64,000 nt of DNA from the NCBI GenBank assembly GCA_037501455.1, contig CM074857.1:120577501-120641500 (forward strand). The letters are read 5' to 3'. Shown in pieces: positions 12,201-19,712 of this stretch (its first letter is position 1; each line of letters begins with the position of its first letter). This DNA is from Lantana camara. Lineage: Eukaryota > Streptophyta > Magnoliopsida > Lamiales > Verbenaceae. The notes under the pieces are model-generated. The model did no database searches. It had not been told where the DNA came from and worked only from the letters and a program-made list of their open reading frames with translations. A program made the translations under genes and the position numbers.

Positions 12201-13528
12201 CGCTTTTTCTGCTTGATGGGCTTGAAGGAGGGGTCTACATTAAGCCTGTGGACGATGATGCTTGGGTCGATTCCGGTAAGGTCAGACGCTTTCCACGCAA
12301 ATACGTCAAGGTTCTCTCTGAGGAAGTCAATCATCATGATCTGCGAGGGTCCTGAGAGGTTTGACCCTATCTGAGTAGTCTTATCCCTGTTTCCAGGCTC
12401 TAGCTCAATAGTAAGGAATTTTTCTGAGGGCTCGATCCTTACCTCAGGGCGAGGAAGTTCGAGCGCCCTCTTTTTCCCTACCAAACGCCCCTCGCGAGTG
12501 GGATCCTCCCCTTCCTGCTCGTCTGCTTCTGAGGAAGACTCTTCGACGGACCCTGGCGGAGCATTTTCGAGGGGGTCTTGTTTGTTGGTATTCTTCTTCT
12601 TCTTATTTTTCTTCTTATTCAACTTTGCCCTTTTCCGCAAGGGAACATCCTCATTTAGGTTGGCGAAATCAACGGATTTCTTAGTGGACCCAATTTGGAA
12701 AGTTCTCTCCGCCTTAAGCTTTCGGAGAGATAACATGTAGCATTCCCACGCCTCATGCACGTTACACAATACCTCCCCAACACCCTCGGATGTGGGAAAT
12801 TTGATCTTCTGGTGGTAGGTGGAGATGATTGCTTTGAAATCGACGAGGGCGAGGCGCCCAATTATGATATTATATGGAATATCAATCTCTACCACAACGT
12901 AAGTAACTGTGAGCGTCTTACGTTGAGGGGCTCGGCCAAACGAGGTGGCCAAACGCACCTGCCCTCGTGGGACAACCTCTGATCCTCCAAAGCCAATGAG
13001 GGCTGTTTTAAGAGGTTCCAGAGGGAGGTTAGCATTCATCTTTAAAAATGTGGCGTAAGGCAAAACATTAACAGAGCTTCCACTATCCACTAATACTCTT
13101 CTTACAACATGATTGTGGACATCTACACTAACCACCATGGGGCAGTCAGAAGTTTCACTTTCCCCCTGGGGTGTTACAATGTGCCCTAAATCCTTATCAT
13201 CAAAGCCTATCACATTGTTCTCTCGGGAGTGCTGATCCTTGACCTTTTGTATAGCATAAACGGACTTGGGCACGGATGAGCGCTGGTCGTAACTTCGGGC
13301 ATATCTCCGCCGAGCGGCATTTGAATCTCCCCCTGAAGGGCCTCCCGCTATCATGTTGATGACCGCAAAAGGCGTATTTTCCAGATCAGGGGCCTTTCCC
13401 TTGTTGTTCCGACGGCTGCTGGTCTCAGGGGGGCCTTTTCCTCGTGGACTCCTTGATCGGGATGGGCTCCTCCTTTCCTCCCTGGAACGACCCCGACAGT
13501 GCTCATCAAAGCGCTCCAACATTTTCAC
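9212..13528 (-). CDS. Gypsy pol polyprotein: protease, RT, RNase H, second RNase H, integrase (copy 1, open)
   Basis: 1438 codons without a stop. Aspartic protease motif DSGSS at about residue 148; reverse transcriptase with MMDAFQGYYQ (D528) and YVDD at 590-593; the usual gypsy RNase H at about 720-850 (D743, TDQPL near 805). A second RNase H follows at about 866-990, with HTDGSS (D872), NNEAEYEAL (E910), YVDSQLIA (D934) and ERADALSK (D984). Integrase has zinc ligands H1094, H1101, C1132, C1135 and core D1164, D1224, E1260, with exactly 35 residues between the last two. The C-terminal region (HVGKLDPNWEGPF) is present; no chromodomain was recognised. Two RNases H in tandem are characteristic of Tat-group elements. 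The true start is probably upstream in gag: the first residues continue a gag-type linker, and the frame is offset by -1 from gag at a G/CG tract. This is the only intact pol in the window. Confidence 0.93.
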   Translation of the reverse strand: MKMLERFDEHCRGRSREERRSPSRSRSPRGKGPPETSSRRNNKGKAPDLENTPFAVINMIAGGPSGGDSNAARRRYARSYDQRSSVPKSVYAIQKVKDQHSRENNVIGFDDKDLGHIVTPQGESETSDCPMVVSVDVHNHVVRRVLVDSGSSVNVLPYATFLKMNANLPLEPLKTALIGFGGSEVVPRGQVRLATSFGRAPQRKTLTVTYVVVEIDIPYNIIIGRLALVDFKAIISTYHQKIKFPTSEGVGEVLCNVHEAWECYMLSLRKLKAERTFQIGSTKKSVDFANLNEDVPLRKRAKLNKKKNKKKKNTNKQDPLENAPPGSVEESSSEADEQEGEDPTREGRLVGKKRALELPRPEVRIEPSEKFLTIELEPGNRDKTTQIGSNLSGPSQIMMIDFLRENLDVFAWKASDLTGIDPSIIVHRLNVDPSFKPIKQKKRDVHGFRKRVVEEEVNKLLEAQYIEPILYPEWLCNVVLVPKNANKWRMCNDFTDLNKACPKDHYPLPRIDQLVDSTAGCELMSMMDAFQGYYQIFMAPEDRPKTSFVVHLGVYCFLDMPFGVKNAGATYQRLVNKMFESELGGSMEVYVDDMIVKSKRQDSHLEDLRRAFSILRHYGMKLNPSKCTFGVQGGKFLGYMVSQRGIEANPEKIRAILEIPSPRNLREVQVLVGKIISLNRFISRSADRNLPFFKILRNARNFAWTEECEKALQDMKAYLSSAPLLTKPIGGEKLFLYLSVSADATSAVLVAIRERKHLPVYYLSKTLQGAEKKYLEIEKFTFALINASRRLRPYFQAHSITVLTDQPLKQVLSKPDVSGRLIKWAIELSQFDLCFEPRAAMHAQVVADLLVERFGLESAVPENEGLWVLHTDGSSTSQGGGALVALRDPSGIELDFAIRLDFQVTNNEAEYEALVQGLEIASQSGASRITAYVDSQLIASQIEGTYEARETTMVQYLGKARKIIGKFKEFHLLQVPRAENERADALSKFASALEGTSERSVTFLRTEEPLIKERVAKEAVVMIDPLEPCWLDDIVRFLRDGIYPADKVEAQKMRNKAPRFSLDSEGRLFKKSFQGSPLRCLRPSQAKETLELIHNGSCGNHSGGRILAKKILTSGFYWPTVLHDSLEFSRKCPKCQFHSNLPQLPAAQMVPVDVSWPFDQWGIDIVGPLPIAVGQKKFVILAVDYFTKWAEAEAVAKITFRVVRDFILKSIICRYGIPRVLISDNGSQFIAADTREWCSELGIEQRFTSVGHPQANGQAEVTNRIILQHLKTMLESKKGEWAEELQGALWAYRTTPRAATGESPFALVYGSEAMIPAEIANESARVAYSEPQFNESNRRLELDLLDEKRNQAWAKIHKYKAYVAQQYNKRVKERTFHWGDLVLKKDEISRHVGKLDPNWEGPFKVVQIRANNTYTLETLQGERLPRPWNACNLRWFYV

Positions 13529-13536
13529 AAATTCCT

Positions 13537-15414
13537 TTAGATGCCCCCCCCCCCCGCGCGCGCGCGCGCAAAGAGCCTTTGGATCTCAGCTTCCAGCTGG
13601 CGACATTCATCCGTGTCGTGCCCTTTCTGCTTGTGGAAGGCATAGTACTTGTTGGAACGTTTCGGAGACTCGGTCTCTCTCATCTTGATGGGTCTCCTAA
13701 AGAGCTTTTTTTCGGAAAGGTTATAGACCTCAAAGTTCGGTCGAGTAAGTGGAATACGCTCGAAGCGTCGAGGAGGCAACGACGACCTCTTGCGCTCCTG
13801 ATGGCGCTCCTTCTTAACTGCGATCTCGCGTCCTCGTTCAGGATGGCGTTCATTTCTTATGGGGCTATGATACCGGGGACCATTCGTCCCACACATATCC
13901 TCGAGCGCAAAAAACGGCTCGGCAACCTCTCTTAAGGCCATAAGTGTCCCTGGCCTTCTCTCCACGATGGCATCAGCAAATTTTTTGCTCACATACTGTT
14001 TGTGATCCACAGCCTGAAATAGCACTGGGATCAAGAAATCCATGGACGGTCTCTCCACTTGCAGTATCACCTTGTTGAAGCGGGCGAAGAACGAACGAAG
14101 AGACTCGCTCTTGCCTTGCACCACGTTATAGAGGGCAGTGGGCGCAGTGACTGGAGCTTTCAGGGAATTGAAGTGGTTGAGGAAAGCGTCGGCCAACTCT
14201 TTGTATGAGTGAATCGAGCGGGGTGGCAATCGCTTGTACCATTCTTGCGCCATTCCCACCAAGGAAGTGACAAAAACCTTGGCCCAATAGTTGCTGGAAT
14301 GCTCATAGAGGTGCATCAAATGTAAAAAATGATCCAAATGCTCGGCTGGATCGGTCGTCCCGTCGTATCGGTTAATGGAAGTGGGAATTTTGGCCATCCC
14401 GGCTTGGGCCATTAAGACTTCTTCCACGAGGGGAGAGCCCCTTGCCAATGGGTGATAATCATAAGTGCCGAAGTTCTCTTCTGGCTCTCTTCGGCGAGGG
14501 ACCTGCGGCTGTCGGTCTTTGTGACGAGCATCTCTGTCATCGGCTCGTTCATCCCTACTGTGGGAGATCTGAGACCGTGCACGAGAGAGCTGTCCAACCA
14601 TGTCTTTCAAACCCTGCAGCTGGTCTTGCACAGCCGCGAGGATGTTAGGATTTACCTCACCGTCCCGGTCTCCTTGTCTGCCCGCGCGGGAAACCCTCCT
14701 GGAAACGTGGGAGTCCCCCTCATTCTCGTTAACCCTCTCAGTGGGCTCCCTGTTTCTGTCTTCAGGGAGCCGCTCGTTTTCGCCCTGGCGGGGCGCCTCA
14801 TTAACTGGTGGTAGTGGTGGCACCCTGGGGACGGCCTGGGTTTCCCTAACAGGGAAAGCTTGCAATCCGCCCAAAGGTGCTGCGGTTTGAGTGGCCTGCC
14901 CAGAGGGGAAGTACATAGAATGGAATTTTTCCCACACCCCCTGAACTGCCTGAACCTCACACTGGGTATACAAAGCCCTCAATTGCTGCGTAGTGAGGGG
15001 AGGTAACTCTACTCCTTCGACCTCCCTAGGAATCACCACAGGGAGCTGGATTTGGCCGGTGAGGTACGGTTGAACCGGCGGCATCATAACAGCGGGAGCA
15101 AGCGTGTATCCCGGCGGCGGCATCATATATCCCTGACCTCTTGGGTTTACAAGGGCATGCACCCCTTGAGTTTGGGGAGGGTGTGAAAGAGCAAAGTGAG
15201 GTATTCCTCCTGCGGCGCCGGAAGCTGGTAGCGCTGGTGGTACCGGTGGGAGAATGGAAGATTCGGCCTGCACGGCCGCCCCGGTGAGGGGTACCCCACC
15301 TTCAGGGACGGTAGGGGGTGGGCCTCCGCCCACAGGGATGGTGGGTACTATGGTGTTGACGTCAGGAGAAGTGTTATCTCCTCCTCCCACAGCGCTGGAT
15401 CTTGTAGCAACCAT
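13537..15414 (-). CDS. Gypsy gag (copy 1, open)
   Basis: 625 codons starting MVATRSSAVG, 91 bp downstream of the 5' LTR in element sense. The N-terminal 210 residues are Pro/Gly/Val-rich and look disordered, followed by an Arg/Glu-rich stretch. A Retrotrans_gag-type domain covers about 346-455 (YDGTTDPAEHLDHF, then AQEWYKRLPP). Near the end, KYYAFHKQKGHDTDEC (588-604) is a zinc-knuckle-like motif in which the first Cys of the usual form is Tyr. Gag forms the particle and binds the genomic RNA. The frame ends at 13537 just inside a poly-G/CG tract, where the pol frame takes over with a -1 offset; it probably once ran straight into pol. Confidence 0.9.
   Translation of the reverse strand: MVATRSSAVGGGDNTSPDVNTIVPTIPVGGGPPPTVPEGGVPLTGAAVQAESSILPPVPPALPASGAAGGIPHFALSHPPQTQGVHALVNPRGQGYMMPPPGYTLAPAVMMPPVQPYLTGQIQLPVVIPREVEGVELPPLTTQQLRALYTQCEVQAVQGVWEKFHSMYFPSGQATQTAAPLGGLQAFPVRETQAVPRVPPLPPVNEAPRQGENERLPEDRNREPTERVNENEGDSHVSRRVSRAGRQGDRDGEVNPNILAAVQDQLQGLKDMVGQLSRARSQISHSRDERADDRDARHKDRQPQVPRRREPEENFGTYDYHPLARGSPLVEEVLMAQAGMAKIPTSINRYDGTTDPAEHLDHFLHLMHLYEHSSNYWAKVFVTSLVGMAQEWYKRLPPRSIHSYKELADAFLNHFNSLKAPVTAPTALYNVVQGKSESLRSFFARFNKVILQVERPSMDFLIPVLFQAVDHKQYVSKKFADAIVERRPGTLMALREVAEPFFALEDMCGTNGPRYHSPIRNERHPERGREIAVKKERHQERKRSSLPPRRFERIPLTRPNFEVYNLSEKKLFRRPIKMRETESPKRSNKYYAFHKQKGHDTDECRQLEAEIQRLFARARAGGGGI
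13544..13569. repeat. C12 plus (CG)7 tract at the gag-pol junction (copy 1)
   Basis: Twelve C followed by alternating GC ending at 13569. At the matching place copy 2 has ACC-type sequence plus C14 and GGCGC. The tract differs in sequence and length between otherwise near-identical copies and sits exactly where the gag frame ends and the pol frame starts. Confidence 0.95.
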
Positions 15415-15482
15415 AGCTGTGAAGATTTCGGGGGTGTTTGCTTTTCAACTAGCAGAAGAGATGGAAGAGGCGGAGAGATGGT

Positions 15483-15500
15483 TTCCCACAGAAGACGCCA
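15483..15500 (-). other. Gypsy primer binding site (copy 1)
   Basis: On the minus strand, TGGCGTCTTCTGTGGGAA follows the 5' LTR after a 4-nt spacer TTTT. It starts with the TGG expected opposite a tRNA 3' CCA end. The tRNA was not assigned. Confidence 0.65.
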
Positions 15501-15504
15501 AAAA

Positions 15505-16338
15505 TGATGGGTTCCAAAAGGGGTGAGTCAGAATCCGATCACTTTAGAATTTGTTTGAGTGGGGAAATCGCCAGAAGTCGCCTGAAAAAAGGGGGGTTCT
15601 ACCTGCTAGGACAAACACTCAGAAGAGTCAGAAGGCCAAGCTGGGGAAACTGGGGGTGGTACCCAGTTTGGCTCTCCGACGCTCAAGTCAGATATAGATT
15701 TGAAAGAGAAGAAGTAAGCTTAGTAGGAGCTGTAGTAATGGAGATCGCTTACCGTGAAAGAGATAACTCTGTTTATTTATAGTTGAGGGTCAAGGACCCT
15801 TTGGTCATTTGCCACATGTGGTCCTGGCCGAATGTTGCCCTAACACGTGGCGCTGTGAGAGAGAAACCTAGGAGGAATCTTCTGCAAAAGCTGTTGGGAG
15901 TTAGTATTGGCAACAGTGGCAGGTGCGCGGGCATGTACGGTGTGTCAGAGAGCCGTTTGGAGGGTTGGTGACGAGGGCTCGGGAGCACGCTCGTGATGAC
16001 CAAAAGCCTTGGAGGCCAAGAAATCCGCCGGGGGGAATGAGGGCCCAGGCTCGTGTAGCGGATTGCAGGGGGAGCCTTTCTGAGGGAACGTAGCGTTCGA
16101 AGAAGGCTCCTTCTGATGGATTGGAATACTAGTCATGTCGCGTGAAGAAGGAGCTCATAGGAGAGCGGTGACAACGGTCACATGCGAGGGTGGCAGGGAC
16201 AGCACGTGTTCTTGGAGGATGCTGGTGCTTTAATGGGTTCATCGCTCGTTCAGGACTACTGTAATCAACTGGGCAAATGCTGTTCTCTAAGAAAGGCCAC
16301 GTGTCCAAACGCGGAACGAGCGGATCTTGACCCCATCA
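15505..16338 (-). repeat. Gypsy 5' LTR (copy 1)
   Basis: 834 bp and the same ends as 3695-4528. It is the promoter LTR for gag-pol, with a TATA motif on the minus strand at 15775-15781. Confidence 0.95.
15775..15781 (-). promoter_or_regulatory. TATA box of the gypsy 5' LTR (copy 1)
   Basis: Minus-strand TATAAAT in ACTATAAATAAAC, 361 bp before the gag ATG at 15414. G-boxes (CACGTG) upstream lie near 15845, 16203 and 16299. The site is present in every LTR copy of the family in the window, including the solo LTR at 39421-40250 (near 39971-39977 on the plus strand). Confidence 0.65.
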
Positions 16339-16501
16339 GTATCCACACCAGTCCTAGAACACGGTCAAGCTAGTGAGAATGCTAGTTCTATGGCTTGTGT
16401 TTGGCTAGGATATTTTACTTTGAAAACTTTTCTTTTATTTTTCTCAAAAGCAATTAACACTTCTTGAGTGTTGGTCTAAAGAATAAGAGAAGCACCACCC
16501 C

Positions 16502-16509
16502 TTGTATTT
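16502..16509 (-). promoter_or_regulatory. TATA box of LTR-B (copy 1)
   Basis: Minus-strand TATAAATA in AGTATAAATACAAGG, about 1.6 kb from the sense start of LTR-B. It is conserved in LTR-D at 34177-34184. Confidence 0.55.
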
Positions 16510-16883
16510 ATACTAGGTTGGTTTGAACCCTTAGGGTTTCCAAGAACCAATGTGCTTTGTTTTCGTGCTCACTAATTAACTAATTTAAGTATTATTTTAA
16601 TTGAATAATAAGTTCTCAACTTATTCTCCAAGTCTAGCAAGAAATGTCTTCTCTTTCCTACAATAGGAAGTTTGGCTTTTCAACCTTTACTAATTAAAGT
16701 AAAAAGTCAATTATTCAATAAATAAATTAATTCATAATTAATTATTTATTGAGTTAATTATTTGAGAACAGTCTTAATAATTAATTCATAATTAATTAAA
16801 AGATCAAAATTAATTAATTACAATTTAATTAATTAATTATAGAAAAGAATTCACGTTACAAAATAAATCGCACTTTCGGAGCC

Positions 16884-16964
16884 ACGTCACCGACACACGT
16901 GTCGGCCACGTGTGCGTGACACGTAGCGATCACGTACCGTGCGTAACACGTGGCGGGCCCACGT
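16884..16964. promoter_or_regulatory. ACGT-core cluster in the U3 of LTR-B (copy 1)
   Basis: Seven ACGT cores in about 80 bp, including ACACGTGT, CCACGTGT and ACACGTGG. ACGT cores are the binding core of plant bZIP (ABRE/G-box) and some bHLH factors. The cluster lies about 375-460 bp upstream of the LTR-B TATA box. LTR-D keeps four such cores at 33748-33850. The regulatory role is inferred. Confidence 0.5.
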
Positions 16965-18140
16965 TTTCGTGGCCCTCTTTGATCAACAATTTGATCCTTC
17001 TTAATCCAATTAACATCCTACCATAACCCTAGTATTCTGTCATTTGTGTGTTACCCTTTAGGTTCATTATTCGATTAGCAGTTACAGTAATTAATTAATT
17101 CCCATAATTAATTAATCACTTCATAGATCACACTACCGTAATCTAGCAATGGGTGTGTGACCCCTAGCCGAATAATAAAATGAATCGAAGAACCTTTCAT
17201 TCAATGACAGTCAGTGAAATACGATCCTCCTACAACTCCATCTCTCAATCAGGAACTAAGGTATGGGAATATTCTCAGAGCCTTGTTATTCTTGATCTTT
17301 AAAGTTAAGTTCGTTTCATATCCATTTAGATCTCAATCTAAGAAAACCCTATTTTCTTGATGTCTTGATATTTTATCCACCTTGGGTTTAATATTTAATG
17401 GACTACGAACAACTTAATCAGTAAGAGACCATTCTTGTTCTTAACAAGTGTAGGTCCTTTATCGATTCCACTAATTCTACATATGCCACTTGTGTAATCC
17501 CAACATAGGCTGTGGTTTAGGTGTCTATATGGTGACATCCTTTTGAGCCTGTATCAAAGATTACAGAGTTAGCTCATATGAGACATTACAGAATCTCAAG
17601 TCAAAGGATTATTAATCACGCCATTGACCTGTGAGATATTTCCTAATCTGGAAGTTTCTAGGAGACTTCCTTTCCCATTTAGGAATGTTCTCACATGGGA
17701 CATCTCAGTGATGAAGTTCTTGTAACAATCACCCTTATGTATTATGAATGCATCATCGTATGCACTTATCATTCCATGAAACTGAATGATCCTTCAAAAG
17801 GACATAATCACATAAGCAAGTCTCAGCAGAGTCTAGGTCGACACTCCCATTGTCTGTCGAACTCATTGACTTGAAGAAGTTTCTAATCCTCGCCTATGGA
17901 GTTAAGAACTTGTTTCATGTGCCGTTCTCATAAGGGCAAAGTTCTTAACGGCCTCATCGGATTAGGGGAGTTCAAAACATGCAAAACACAGTCAAACCCA
18001 AACAGACGTAAATAAGCACATAAAGAAGTGATTGCCTATGAACAAAATCATCTCGTTTATTATTCAAAGACTATTTGTGATTTTACAAGGAAATAGTAAA
18101 GTATAAACACTGCTTTAAGGGAACTATTCCTAATATAACC

Positions 18141-18580
18141 TCATCAACATAGTATAGACCGTCACGCTCAGTACCACGCCCAATGATCTCCTTCGTATGA
18201 ATGTCCTGTACAATGTAAAAACGAGGATACATTAGAATTACACAGTTCAATTCATTTGTCACCTGGCTTAAAGACAGTAATTTGCAAGACAAAGAGGGAA
18301 CATAAAGATAATTTTTTAATTTTAGCTTTGATGAGATAGTCACGGATCCCTCCTTTTTGAACTCAACCAATTCTCCATTAGCAGTTTGAATATGAGTATT
18401 AGTTGGTGAAGTGGGCTCAAGAATATCTACGAGATCAAAGGTCATAGAGTCGGTTGCCCCACAATCGAAGATCCACTGGGACACTTTTTGTGGTCGGGTT
18501 TGAGTATGATAGGCTTGTATTTGACTGGAGCCTTTTTCAAATGTCAGATCTACAATTTTACTACATGTAGGATCTGACAT
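18141..18580 (-). pseudogene. Copia-A protease and pre-integrase part (copy 1)
   Basis: Read from 18580 leftward: MSDPTCSKIVDLTFEKG, then the protease motif WIFDCGATDSM (about residues 36-46), then the GAG_pre-integrase segment LYVPSLSCKLLSLSQ and IIGRGTERDGLYYVDEV. The usual copia active-site triplet D-S-G is D-C-G here and in copy 2. The frame leaves the element at the LTR-B insertion (18136-18140, TAACC) and resumes at 3469. Only about 110 bp separate the start from the primer binding site, so the normal gag of about 300 aa is missing. Confidence 0.88.
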
Positions 18581-18688
18581 GTTGGTTGTTTTGTAGGTAT
18601 AGACCGAATGGAGGCCAATTAAGGTTTTGAGAAGGATAAAGGGACGAGAATGTTGATGTTAAGACTGAGTCCCAAGAATCTTAATACC

Positions 18689-18700
18689 GCTCTGATACCA
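18689..18700 (-). other. Copia-A primer binding site (copy 1)
   Basis: Minus-strand TGGTATCAGAGC directly after the 5' LTR, the classical plant copia site complementary to the 3' end of initiator tRNA-Met. Confidence 0.92.
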
Positions 18701-18880
18701 TGTTAGAACATGGTTTGGGAGAGAAATTAAAGTTTTCATTACGTAATCTACGGATCTGTAGAAAAAAGAGTTACAATCAGACTCTAAATTATAGGAAGAA
18801 GAATCCTTATAAGTCAGGGATATTTTGCATAATTAACGAGATCCTCCCTAATATAAAAGAGATGCACAAATCTTCTAACA
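18701..18880 (-). repeat. Copia-A 5' LTR (copy 1)
   Basis: 180 bp, TGTTAGAA...TTCTAACA, adjoining the primer binding site; followed by the TSD AGAAC. Confidence 0.93.
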
Positions 18881-18885
18881 AGAAC

Positions 18886-19712
18886 GATTAATTTTTTTAT
18901 TATTTTTTTTTGGGCACAAAAGTATAAGCACGAACGATTATAATGTGGATCCACTCGTATTCAACAATAAATTTTATAAGTAAATCGAGGTAGATTCAAT
19001 ATACCTCATCAATTGATGAATACAATTAGAACAAATTCAAAAAAAAGTGTTTGAATCTTCATTTGATTTTTGCTATAGATTCCCGTATTGACGTACACAT
19101 AAATGAAGCACTTTGCTTCTCATTGCAAAAACTAAAATCTGCATGCATAAAAATGAAATGAAAAGGACAAAAGATTTTGGGTTATGACTAGTTTAGACAT
19201 AAAGTTTATACTATAAATTTAACTCAATTCTTTTCTTTTAATTTTTATATTCTCTTTGAATGATTTTGGCCACACGCTGTTTTTGTGAATTCGTTTGTAG
19301 TCCCTGACATCTGTTAGGGTTCCGTTATATCATTCCAAAAATAGTCTCGATTTTTTTAATTTGATAGGGATTGTATTGTTAAATTCATAATTTATAGGAA
19401 TCGTTTTGTTTATATTTGTAAACTTTAAGAATGATTTTGTAATTCTGGTCATAAATTTAATGTAACGCTCATACAAACCGGCAGAGGCATTGTATTTTTA
19501 CAAATTCAATTAGGGACATCAAACCAAGCAAGATTTATAAGGATTAAAATGTAATTTTTCGATATAAATGGATTGCGTTATAATTAAACCTAAATACATG
19601 GTAGTCAAATACAAATCACCCATTGTAATTAAAGTAGTAACTAGTAAGGCTGAACACCCTCAAAAATCTATATATAGGAGGACCTATGGAGAGAACATCA
19701 ACTTAACCAAAA
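18886..19712 (+). promoter_or_regulatory. P450 upstream region with TATA box (copy 1)
   Basis: 827 bp between the Copia-A insertion and the P450 start codon. A TATA box, TATATATA, lies at about 19669-19676, some 40 bp before the ATG at 19713, so the 5' leader is very short. The stretch 19310-19560 contains GTCCCTGACATCTGTTAGGGTTCCGTTA, split by decay, which resembles the arm of the intron-4 MITE (GTTAGGGTTCCGTTAATTT). It may be an old MITE remnant in the promoter. Nothing else was recognised. Confidence 0.6.

Larger units (their letters stand above)
3695..16338 (-). mobile_element. Tat-group Ty3/gypsy LTR retrotransposon (copy 1)
   Basis: A complete 12,644-bp element inserted in LTR-B. Its 834-bp LTRs (3695-4528 and 15505-16338) start TGATGGG and end CCCATCA, flanked by GTATC at 3690-3694 and 16339-16343. 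Sense is the minus strand: 5' LTR on the right, primer site 15500-15483, gag 15414-13537, pol 13528-9212, a 4.6-kb 3' region, polypurine tract 4540-4529, 3' LTR. The 3' region holds an oppositely transcribed spliced gene (5160-8007) and a tandem-repeat block. Two RNase H domains plus the antisense gene place it in the Tat group. The LTRs differ at about 18 positions, roughly 2%. The same marker differences separate the left and right LTRs in both copies, so insertion came before the segmental duplication. Confidence 0.95.
3470..18135 (-). mobile_element. LTR-B, solo LTR of a long-LTR Copia family, split by the gypsy element (copy 1)
   Basis: Two blocks, 3470-3694 and 16344-18135, form one LTR of about 2017 bp. 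It starts TGTTGGAAAA on the plus strand and ends ATTCCTAATA, flanked by TAACC at 3465-3469 and 18136-18140. Reverse-complemented, it aligns along its length with LTR-D at 32571-34558 (1988 bp). There is no internal region, so the original element was reduced to a solo LTR, presumably by LTR-LTR recombination. In sense orientation (minus) it has a TATA box at 16502-16509 and a dense ACGT-core cluster about 375-460 bp upstream of it. The terminal bases are TA instead of CA in sense 5' TATTAGG, a small decay of the TG/CA end. Confidence 0.9.
426..18880 (-). mobile_element. Copia-A LTR retrotransposon, host of the nest (copy 1)
   Basis: A Ty1/copia element on the minus strand, bounded by 180-bp LTRs (426-605 and 18701-18880) that begin TGTTAGAA and end TTCTAACA. 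It is flanked by the direct repeat AGAAC at 421-425 and 18881-18885. A primer binding site matching the initiator tRNA-Met type lies inside the right LTR and a polypurine tract lies inside the left LTR, which fixes the orientation. The internal region encodes protease, integrase, reverse transcriptase and RNase H remnants. It is split by a solo LTR (3470-18135) that itself holds a gypsy element. The LTR pair is roughly 90% identical by eye, so this is the oldest insertion of the nest. No gag is found. Confidence 0.93.

Noticed and set aside
13537..13569. Programmed -1 frameshift between gag and pol
   Set aside because: Copy 2 has a +1 offset at the same place and the tract is a simple-repeat slip site, so an ancestral single frame with later slippage fits better. 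Not fully excluded.
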